From Congeria kusceri (taxonomy: Eukaryota > Mollusca > Bivalvia > Myida > Dreissenidae): a stretch of 64,000 nucleotides of DNA. The notes beneath the pieces were generated by a model. The model ran no database searches and was not told the DNA's origin. It saw only the letters and a list, made by a program, of their open reading frames with translations. The stretch is taken from NCBI GenBank assembly GCA_027627225.1, contig CM051029.1:23517851-23581850 (forward strand), written 5' to 3'. Below are positions 34,283 through 46,400 of this stretch, piece after piece. Position 1 is the stretch's first letter; every line of letters begins with the position of its first letter. The translations under genes and the position numbers were made by a program.

Positions 34283-34481
34283 CTATGAGTCGAGGTTCTG
34301 TCGCCCGTACAGGATGTCACTGAGCGTCTCCTTGCTGCTACGGAAGTCTCGCAGACACTTGGGGGAGCAGGCACTGAACATGAACGGCAGGTTCTTGATG
34401 CCGAACAGCTGTGTGACTGGGCGGATGATCCTCAGCCCCGGACCAAACATGAACCCGTTGCAGCAGTCACATCTGACACGC
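34283..34481 (-). CDS. LRR protein coding exon 11 (residues 549-614)
   Basis: KRVRCDCCNGFMFGPGLRII, then FGIKNLPFMFSACSPKCLRD and ETLSDILYGRQNLDS, then TAG. Cysteines in CDCC and CSPKC could bind a metal. Confidence 0.9.
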
Positions 34482-37400
34482 CTGGAATGAATATCTAATG
34501 AGTGTGTATGTTTTCAAATTGTTTTATGATAAAGAGAGCATGCTGGTTCTAAGCTTAATTAATGATGATGGATTATAACACTAACAGAGGAGTATCAGAG
34601 CTGTGTATAAGCTGTGATTGGGTGGCATGCATATGAATATGAAACACAACCAACATTAAATCACATTCCACATGTCTGCAATTACACCCCCTTTACTCTA
34701 GTAAAGCTACAGCTGTTTAATAAGGTCCACAGCGGTGCATACATTATGGGAAGAAAAGACACCAAGCTAATATATTATATAGTTAAACATATATAAAGAG
34801 CCGAAAGATACCAAACTTTGAACCAGTTTTATAGCGATAACATGTGACCTCACTTTGCTGTTTCGTTTGGTTTGCTATCACTATGTCTGACGAAGTAATG
34901 TGAATATCTGTATTGGGATTATGAGAAATATTTACTAATCGTCCAAATTCTTATTGTCTGAGGATATTTCTGATGTTCTGTTCGCGATAGTAGGCCATTT
35001 GAGTGTGGATTATTCATAACACTACCCAAATCTGCTTTGTTTGTCTACAATTAATGATTTATGAACACTATATCATGTACTTTATGAAGTTGGGGTATGG
35101 AAAAATTAATAAGGTCTACAGCTGTCAGACAAATATGATGGTAAGGTTAACAGCAAGGTAAGGTAAGGTAAACAGCGGTTTATTTTTCTGTGTTTAGTGC
35201 ATTTAAAGCAGTTCCAAATTTCTATTTATGTCCTGTCTTGTAAGTATTTTGAAATCAAAATGATCGTACTCACTTATCCTTCATATAAATTGATGAAAGT
35301 TCTGTAATTCCTTGCGTTATAAGTTGCGTTAGTTTATTTGAGGAACATATTCATATAAGCAGTAGCCTACACATGTAGTATACGGTAGACAGTATGCACT
35401 TGGTACTGGTAAACCGCTTTGATCGGCTAAGCTTGCCCAAGAAAAGTGAGAGTAGGTTAACTGACCGCCGTTATATGACTGAAATACTGTTGGTCCAAAC
35501 AAACAAAACAAACAAACCATACCACAGACAAGATTCCAAAGAAACTGTACTGAAATATACATATCATATGCATGTATGGGTCGACAATATTTGATATTTT
35601 ATTTTATTTTAATGCAGCAGTAGTCAATGAAAGCTTATTAAATAACGTGGAGTAACAAGCAAATAATTGCGGTGTGTGTGTTTCAGCCTATCATGAAAAT
35701 GGTGCTGTATTACAGATATATAATGTTGATGATGACATTTTGTATCTACACTCAGCAATAAACAGTGGTGTTCCTTACTTAAATTAAAACCTCACAGTGA
35801 ACGTCATGATACCATATTATACAAACAACTTGATTGTTAACGATATATCTGCTGGAAAATACTAAACAAACATGCATATTTGGCCATTCGCACAATTAAG
35901 ACAGTATCATATTGTGCAGCTTATTTCGGGATAACAAATACTTAAACTCACCTTGTATACGCTCATACTGACAACAAATAGAGACTAATATTCCATGGTC
36001 TAACTATCTAAGCATACTACACAGTTTAAATGTTCATTTTTGGACGTTTCGTACAGCATCATTCATGTTTTTTATCCATTAAAGTGCGTTTTTTTACCAT
36101 GAAAATATCGTCAATAGCCAATTTAACCTGAAAAGTTCGCCCTGATCCTACACCGTGGCTCTGCTCTGTACGTAAAAGATATATAGTTTGGGTTTGTAAA
36201 CCAATAAGTGGTCCGACTGTATTTTGCTAAGTCTTAGTATAATTGTCATTTTTAGTACTTTAGTAGTTAGAGTAAGTGGTTGCTTTTAATACAATTATAC
36301 ACACAGTTGCTAGAATACAATTATTGGCTCCCTCATATAATTTAATTTGAAATTTGACTGTTGTACTCTCCTGGGCTGAACTGGTTGAAATTTTATATAT
36401 ATTATTGGAGTACTTTATTCCTAATATTCTCTAATGTTTTGTCCATAAATATGACTATGGATCCGTTTTTGTGTTTGGGAGCTGCCTTGACTGTGAATAT
36501 TGTCGTGTTGCGGGAGCATCTGTGTCTGACCCATTTTTCTGCATTAACACACTTCTCTACATGTATGTATGTTTATCAATGCAGTTAGCTTGAAACACTT
36601 GTATATTTCCATGTCTGGTAAACCTGATGAATAATTAAACATGTTTTCAACATCTTCAAATCTCAAAAATCAACAACAGGATTCCATGCAATTAACAATT
36701 TGATCCTAAATATACTTATCAACTCCAACAATTTAACCACAATCGTACTTATCAACTGTTTTTCATTTTTGCATTCATACTTATCAATGGCCGCTGTAGA
36801 CCTTATTAATTTTACCATACCCCACTTTCAGACAGTATCCGATATAAAGTTCATACATCATTAATTGTAGACAAACAAAGCTGAATTGGGTAGTGTAATG
36901 ATCAATTCATACTTAAATGGCCTCTTTTCGTGAACAGAACATCAGAAATATTCCCAGACCATAATAAAAAGGATGATTAATGAATATTTTTCATAATACC
37001 AATACAAAAATCCACATAACTTTGTCAAACATGGTGATAACTTTCCAAACAAAACGGTAAAGTGAGGTCACATGTTCTCGCTATAAAACTAGTTCAAAGT
37101 TTGGTATCTTTCGGCACTTTATATATGTTTAAATATCAAATAGATAAGCTTGGTGTCTTTTCTTCCCATAATCTGTGAACCGCTGTTAGCCTTATCAAAC
37201 TGCTGTAGCTTTACTCGAGTACAGGGGGTGAATGAACATCTTCCAATTGTAGTCAAAATCTACCAATACATGAGAGTTGTGTATCGGTTAGAACACAAAT
37301 CAATCAAAAGTAATTTTGAATTTGAATTGATATCTTGAACTTTAAATTGAGGAGAAAAATGTTCACAAAAATTATGTAATAATTTCAGTAATTGTAAAAT

Positions 37401-40400
37401 ACTAATGTGATTGAAGTGCAGAAGCAACTTGTTCAGCATCTAACCTCCATAAAATTATGGCCACTTCTGTAAGTAAGTGTAATGTTGCCAATATAATGGT
37501 TGGAGCACTTATAATCAATATCACCTACTTTGCAAACAGTCTTTGTACAGCCTCAGGCAGCTGTCCCGGGGACTTGCCCAGCTCTGACCGGGCAATGGTG
37601 TACAACGTCATGTCGGCCAGTCGCTGTTATACAAAAAAGTGCATGATTTGTGAGTAGTTTTACTGTACAACTGATAGTTTGTGGTACCAGGTAATAACCT
37701 GCGTTCACCCAGCACTAAACTAGCCTACAAAATGACAAATATTAGGCACTATTTCTGTTGTGCAACTAACTGATATGATGCAGTAACAACACTTAATGAA
37801 AACAGTAAAAAAACTTTGTTTCATGATATTCAAGGGTAGGTAACTCTCTTTACTGAACCAATAGACAGGGTACATGTTACCAATAACATAGTGAGGTGTT
37901 TCAGTTTGAAAAGCTAACAGGTAAAGCTCAACAGTTTTAGCTAAAACTTCAAGTCAAGTAGACTTTAAGAAGAATCAGTTGTGTTTGTATGGCCAAAATG
38001 TTATTCTGTGTGTATAAAATGGTCTTAATGTATATACAACTTTCCACTTAAAATAAACTCAATGACATTGTGGTTCAGTGTGTGTGCTTTTGTGTCAAAG
38101 CAATGGATGAATGAAGTTATTCTGAATGTATTTAGTCTATCAGTGAATAAATTTAGACTGTTGCAAATATTGTTATTCAAAACGGACTCAGTGTCTTTAA
38201 CACTACACTCTAAGTTACCTGTGGTTCATTGTGCGTGTTTTCGTGCCAGAACAGCGGATGCATGAAGTTATTCTTCACGTTAAGTCTATCGAGGTCCAGC
38301 CGCAGGGCACCGGACGGCATTGCAGGCAGCTGGTTCCCCTCCATGTTCAACTCTCGCAGAGATCTGAACATACAGCGGTGCTTACATTAGTTTAATGGCA
38401 GATCATTCATTACTATAACACTAAGGAAAATCTTAACATACTTAATAAAAAATTAATAATTTATCTGCAAATCAAGGAAAAATAAGAAGCAACTCTGCAC
38501 TCTTTACCAGAATAAAACCTCTTCATGCAAAAGTGCACTATACATGAAACAGCCATGGAGTTAACGGAAAAAGTTTGTTTTAAGAAATTTACTAAGTTTT
38601 TACTAAGGAGCTTTGTGAATACCGCCGCAGGCCCACGTCATCCAATGACAGTAAATGACAAATTGCTTTGTGAATACTGCCCCAGGGCCACCTCATCCAA
38701 TGACAGTAAAAGACAAATTGCTTTGTGAATACAGCCCCAGGCCCACGTCATCCAATGACAGTAAATGACAAATTGCTTTGTGAATACCGCCCCGGGCCCA
38801 CCTCATCCAATGACAGTAAATGACAAATTGCTTTGTGAATACCGCCGCAGGCCCACGTCATCCAATGACAGTAAATGACAAATTGCTTTGTGAATACCGC
38901 CGCAGGCCCACCTCATCCAATGACAGTAAATGACAAATTGCTTTGTGAATACCGCCCCAGGCCCACCTCATCCAATGACAGTAAAAGACAAATTGCTTTG
39001 TGAATACAGCCCCAGGCCCACGTCATCCAATGACAGTAAATGACAAATTGCTTTGTGAATACCGCCCCGGGCCCACCTCATCCAATGACAGTAAATGACA
39101 AATTGCTTTGTGAATACCGCCCCGGGCCCACCTCATCCAATGACAGTAAATGACAAATTGCTTTGTGAATACCGCCGCAGGCCCACGTCATCCAATGACA
39201 GTAAATGACAAATTGCTTTGTGAATACCGCCGCAGGCCCACGTCATCCAATGACAGTAAATGACAAATTGCTTTGTGAATACCGCCCCAGGCCCACCTCA
39301 TCCAATGACAGTAAAAGACAAATTGCTTTGTGAATACAGCCCCAGGCCCACGTCATCCAATGACAGAAATGACAAATTGCTTTGTGAATACCGCCCCGGG
39401 CCCACGTCATCCAATGACAGTAAATGACAAATTGCTTTGTGAATACCGCCGCAGGCCCACGTCATCCAATGACAGTAAATGACAAATTGCTTTGTGAATA
39501 CCGCCGCAGGCCTACGTCATCCAATGACAGTAAATGACAAATTGCTTTGTGAATACCGCCCCAGGCCCACCTCATCCAATGACAGTAAAAGACAAATTGC
39601 TTTGTGAATACAGCCCCAGGCCCACGTCATCCAATGACAGTAAATGACAAATTGCTTTGTGAATACAGCCCCAGGCCCACGTCATCCAATGACAGTAAAT
39701 GACAAATTGCTTTGTTACACTTCACCCCAAGTGAAGTCACAACTGCCTGCAACAACTTTGGTCGGCAAATCAGTTATATAAAAGTTATATGAAAATGATA
39801 GAGAACAAAGTGGGGTTACGGATATGGTGTCCCCCTTGTGATCGGGAGATTATGAGTTTGATCACTACCAGGTGAGCGTTCGAAAGATCTCCACAAAAGA
39901 CACCTAGACACCTATCCAGGAAACAGGCTTGATGGTTTTACCGGTGGTACTACCTCCTAAATAATATTCATACATCTTTCCCTAGAGCCAGGTAGCCTTG
40001 CCATACACCAGCGCTTCCACTAAGATTTTTTTTCCTGGAAGTCATGACTTCCAACCTTTTGATTTTGGAAGTCCCAGTATAAAAAATTGGAAGTCCCACG
40101 TTTATTCATTATCTCAGTATGTTAATCACTGTTGGTTGTGTTTTTTTAAATTATAATTGAAAAACTATCAAGAAAATGTTTATATTTTATTTATTTATTT
40201 CATTTCTTAGCTTCAATGACATTAAATAACAAAAACTTTTTCAAATGCATTTACCATTCATCAACGTCAATAAAATAGATGAGCGCAATAAATTGTTAAT
40301 AGCGATCTTGCCTGCTTAATCTTAAAGTAAATAAAACTATAATTGTCACATGACTGACAGATATACCCCCACAATATGGCCTTGTCACAAAACTATGCCA

Positions 40401-43400
40401 TCCATTCGAAAGAAATGGACAGAGAAAGAATGCTTTAATTTGTTAATGGTAAACAGTGTATTTGGAAAAATTTAATTTCAATAGGAGCCATAACTCTGTA
40501 AACATTTGGTGGTTTGTAACCAAAGTTGAACTTGATCTGTATTTTATGATGTTACACCTATGTACCATAAATAATTTAGATTTGTGAAGCCTTTCATGAG
40601 TTATTGTCCATGTTTTTGGGGAATTTAAGTCAAAAAGCCGATCAATTAGTTTGGCAAACAGCCGCTGTCAATCAAAAGTGTGAAAACCTATATAAGGACG
40701 ACGATCAAATTAATCGGCTGATTCAATAGCGTGACGCTTACAGCTGAATCGTAGGCGGAGTTATAAAAATCTACACTTAGTATTTACCCCTATAACATGT
40801 TTGTTCCCCTATAAATGGACCATGCCACCCTTCCCCCAACAGCTAAAAAAAACAACAACGACCATGTACATGTGTTTCTTGAACAGTGTGGCCCTGCTGG
40901 ATACTTACTGCAGCTGGGCAATCTCATTCTGTATGAAGGTGATCCTGTTGTAGGAGATATCCAGGTACTCCAAGTGTTCCATTGTGAACAGCCTGGAAAT
41001 AAAACAATCAAGGCACTGAGAGATATCACAGTGAACTGGATGTTAAATAACATAACAGAAACAAACAACCAAATTTTATGTAAAAAAAATGTATCAACAA
41101 AACCAGCTGCACCAGAGATGCATGAAAGTTCAAGACAAATGTATTCTTCTTTCCTATAGATTCCGCCATTCCTATAGATTTGACCACACCCAGATAATGG
41201 AAAACAACTATTATTTCTTATAAAACTTGTGTTATTTATCTGTATTGATACAATTCTATCACATAAATATTGTTTTTGGTTTTATAAATTGAGAATTTTA
41301 GATTTTGTCTGAGAAAATTAAGAATTTAAAAATATATTCCCAAAAATTGCTACACACTTTGTGCAAAAGTCATGAATTTTGTAAACATTCATTTTTAAAC
41401 AGTATGTTAGTGTTCGTTAGTCTCATAAAGAATGCTTCTAATGAATTATATCACAATTTTAACAAAATTTTTAGTGTTCTCTTATGAAAATGAAGACTGA
41501 ACCAAATGATAGGAAACATCTGAAAAATGCATGATTGCTAGGGTACCTTCCAAGAATTGGTCAGTAACTAAGTGAATGCCTGATCTCTACATTGTCTGGC
41601 CTTTATTTAGTATATAAATTTATATATAAAAGTCTCACTGGTGTTGAAATTGTGTTCTTTTAGGGTATAAAAGCAGATTAGCTCTTAGTGGCCGAATATA
41701 CAGGAAAAGAGGCTATCATGATTTAAGCTTTTTATAAGAGATAAGGATTTAAACATTTGGAATCCAAATATTGAGAATTTGTTAGTAGATGCATTCTACA
41801 TAATTAGATTTATAACAAGAACTGTCAGAGGACAGCGCGCTCGACTATTCAAAGTATTTCAGTTGGTACATATTTTGGATAGTGAAAGGGGCATAAATTT
41901 GTTTAAATACAATATTTTTAAGTGAAGCCTTGTATAGTTTATGAATGTTTGGAACAAAAACTTTAACCACAAAGTCTATGTAAAAAGTGGGCTAACTCTG
42001 TCAAAATACAAAACAGAGTTATGGGTAATGTTGCCCCTGATACTAGAGTTGATGACAAAGGTTAGTTCCAAGTTTCAAGTGAATAGCTTTTGTAGTACTG
42101 AAGTTACACAACTTTTGAATATTAACTTTAACCAGAAAAGCTAAGTGAAAAAGGGGCATAACTCTGTCAAATACAAAAGAGAGTTATGGGGAATGTTGCC
42201 CTTAATACTGGAGTTGATGAAAAAGGTTAGTTCTAAGTTTCAAGTGAATAACTTATGTAGCTTTGAAGTTACAAAACTTCTGAATATAAACTTTAACCAG
42301 AAAATCTATGTGAAAAAGGGGCATAAATCTGTCAAATACAAAAGAGAGTTATGGGGAATGTTGCCCCTGACACTGGAGTTGATGACAAAGGTTAGTTCCA
42401 AGTTTCAAGAGAATAACTTATGTAGATTTGAAGTTACAAATTTTTTGAATATAAACTTTAACCAGAAAATCTGTGAAAAGGGGCATAACTCTGTCAAAAT
42501 ACAAAACAGTTATATGGAATTTTGCCCTTGATAGTGGAGTTGATGACAAAGGTTAATTAAAAGTTTCAAGTGAATAACTTATGTAGTTTTGAAGTTACAA
42601 AACTTTTGAATATAAACTTTAACCAGAAAATCTAAGTGAAAAAGGGGCATAACTCTGTCAAAATACAAAAGAGAGTTATGGGGAATGTTGCCCCTGACAC
42701 TTGAGTTGATGACAAAGGTATATTCAAAGTTTCAAGCGAATAACTTATAGTTTTGAAGTTACAAGACTTTTGAATAAAAACTTTAACCAAATTCAGACGT
42801 GGGAGCGGACGCCGACGCTGGGGGTAGTAGGAAAGCTCACCTATTCTTCGAATAGTCGAGCTAAAAACCAGTAACTACTTTTATGTAATGTAAATTAACT
42901 GAATCATATTTCTGTATGCCCCAAAATTGTCGTTGGTGAGAACAGAAAGCTGTCATGCATTTATAAAGACGAACACTTCCCAGTGGTCATACCTAATTGG
43001 CAGAGACTGTATCATGCAGAAGGAGACGACCAGTGTCCTCAGGTTCTTCAGTCTGTGTATGTCGGCAGGCAGATCTGTGAGCGGATTGTTGCGCAACTTC
43101 AGTATCTGTAGCTGGTTGATGTCCAGCACTGCAGCTGGGAACATCTGAAATATAGGCATTATTACTGGTTTAATCTACCACATCAAGTCTAAGGATAACT
43201 AGGACTGTTATAGACGAATACCCTATATGGCACACTGATAAACACAGGGCTATTGTTTCATGAACAGGAACAAGAATTGTTTAGAGAAGGGTTTACAACT
43301 ATGACTCAGTCAGATCTTGACCAATAGAGATCATCGACACGTCATGACTATCCTTCCTACCGAGTGTGAAGAACTTAGGCTCACCCGATGTCCGGTTATT

Positions 43401-46400
43401 ATCCTCTATTTCTCATGACCTAATTACCAAGCTTTATGAACCTAGGTTTAAGGGTTCATTAGTTATTTCCCAGATAAGAATTGCTCTACAGTAAAACAGA
43501 CACATTCCCAATAACAAAAAGCTATATTTTTCCCAACCAAATTGCAAATAAATTTCAGATCATGAATTGACTTGTATGAATAATACCCCTAGATTACTCC
43601 ACCAATATGAATAATACCCCTAGATTACTCCACCAATATGAATAATACCCCTAGATTACTCCACCAATATGAATAATACCCCTAGATTACTCCACCAATA
43701 TGAATAATACCCCTAGATTACTCCACCAATATGAATAATACCCCTAGATTACTCCACCAATATGAATAATACCCCTAGATTACTCCACCAATATGAATAA
43801 TACCCCTAGATTACTCCACCAATATGAATAATACCCCTAGATTACTCCACCAATAATACCCCTAGATTACTCCACCAATAATACCCCTAGATTACTCCAC
43901 CAATAATACCCCTAGATTACTCCACCAATATGAATAATACCCCTAGATTACTCCACCAATATGAATAATACCCCTAGATTACTCCACCAATATGAATAAT
44001 ACCCCTAGATTACTCCACCAATATGAATAATACCCCTAGATTACTCCACCAATATGAATAATACCCCTAGATTACTCCACCAATATGAATAATACCCCTA
44101 GATTACTCCACCAATAATACCCCTAGATTACTCCACCAATAATACCCCTAGATTACTCCACCAATAATACCCCTAGATTACTCCACCAATAATACCCCTA
44201 GATTACTCCACCAATAATACCCCTAGATTACTCCACCAATAATACCCCTAGATTACTCCACCAATAATACCCCTAGATTACTCCACCAATAATACCCCTA
44301 GATTACTCCACCAATAATACCCGTAGATTACTCCACCAATAATACCCCTAGATTACTCCACCAATAATACCCCTAGATTACTCCACCAATAATACCCTAG
44401 ATTACTCCACCAATAATACCCCTAGATTACTCCACCAATAATACCCCTAGATTACTCCACCAATAATACCCCTAGATTACTCCACCAATAATACCCCTAG
44501 ATTACTCCACCAATAATACCCCTAGATTACTCCACCAATAATACCCCTAGATTACTCCACCAATAATACCCCGAGATTACTCCACCAATAATACCCCTAG
44601 ATTACTCCACCAATATGAATAATACCCCTAGATTACTCCACCAATATGAATAATACCCCTAGATTACTCCACCAATATGAATAATACCCCTAGATTACTC
44701 CACCAATAATACCCCTAGATTACTCCACCAATAATACCCCTAGATTACTCCACCAATAATACCCCTAGATTACTCCACCAATAATACCCCTAGATTACTC
44801 CACCAATAATACCCCTAGATTACTCCACCAATAATACCCCTAGATTACTCCACCAATAATACCCCTAGATTACTCCACCAATAATACCCCTAGATTACTC
44901 CACCAATATGCCACTAGTTTAAACAATTAATGAATTAAATATTCATCATTTTTTCCTTTTTAGCAAGATTTCAAAGCCCCAACAATCCGATTGTTAGTCA
45001 AACCATTGCCCCAAAACTGTAAAAAAATTGCCTGTCTATGTACCTCCCACTATAGGTAATGTACTCACTGTGAAGTCATTGAAGGACAAGTTCAGATAGA
45101 CCAGATTCCTCATCAGCGGGGAGATATCGGGCAGCTCGGAAATGAAGTGAGCCTGAAATGAAAATGAAGCATTAGGAGGCAATGACCAGTGTAATCTACA
45201 TGTGATATAGTAGTAAGACTTAAAATATTAGTACTTACTGTCTGAAATATAACTACATTTAAAAATTATATGTGCAATAATTATGATAAGGTGACAAACA
45301 GACTAATGTTTCAGTTTTCATTATGACAAAATGAATTTAAGCTAAATGCAGCAACATTAAAAGCAATGGTCTATTCGTATAACCTAGGTACAGTCTAGTT
45401 CACCATATGTCCCTTCCAAGAACCCTACAGTTCTCCCTAGTCCCCAATATTAATGAGTCTAGATTGGCAAAACAGGTCCCTTTATACTGAGGGCCAGGCC
45501 CCCCCCCCCCGCTGTATAAGTGAGACTAGAATGGCAATACAAGTACCTTTAAACTTAGAGCCTTTTGCCCCTGTATCAATGAGTCTAGAATGGCAATACA
45601 AGTACCTTTAAACTGAGAGACTTTCCCCCCTGTATCAGTGAGTCTAGAATGGCAATACACATACCTTTAGACTGAGAGCCTTTTGCCCCTGTATCAGTGA
45701 GTCTAGAATGGCAATACACGTACCTTTAAACTGAGAGACTTTTCCCCCTGTATCAGTGAGTCTAGAATGGCAATACACGTACCTTTGAACTGAGAGCCTT
45801 TACCCCTGTATCAGTGAGTCTAGAATGGCAATACACATACCTTTAAACTGAGAGCCTTTCCCCCTGTATCAGTGAGTCTAGAATGGCAATACACGTACCT
45901 TTAAACTGAGAGCCTTTCCACCATATATCAGTGAGTCTAGAATGGCAATACACGTACCTTTAAACTGAGAGCCTTTCCACCCTGTATAAGTGAGTCTAGA
46001 ATGGCAATCTCTGAGGGGGATATCATACCATCTTCTTGCGAGGCTGAAATCACAGAAACAAAACATTTTCTACAACAACCAATGTTGCCATATAGTGAAC
46101 ACATAATAATTTCTTGACAGAAATTAAGAATTGTGAACGTGTATAATAACCTGCCTTTGTTTTGCGGCGGGTGTATCCACCATTTACAAATACTTACATA
46201 CTTAGTGTTTTTATAAAAACATCAATGTATGTAAACAACAAATATATAGTTTTGAACCAGAATTTAACCTAATTCCTGCAATATTATTGTGTGTCTAAAA
46301 AGCAGGAAAATACCTGTATCCAGGTTTACGACAATGTAGATGACCTTGAATGTTGTTCAAAGAATATGCCATGACTGTTAAATATACCATACTACTAGCT

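Noticed and set aside
41941..42531. Small ORFs with repeated NFNQKIYVKKGHNS
   Set aside because: Translations of family B monomers, which also appear at 8366-8907 with stops at varied points.
38610..44908. CRISPR arrays
   Set aside because: Repeats are directly abutting without unique spacers, in a eukaryotic intron; these are satellites.
45878..46066. 62-aa minus-strand ORF (LARRWYDI...) as the LRR exon
   Set aside because: Its frame does not join the neighbouring exons; the other frame of the same bases (SQEDGMISPSEIAILD) does.
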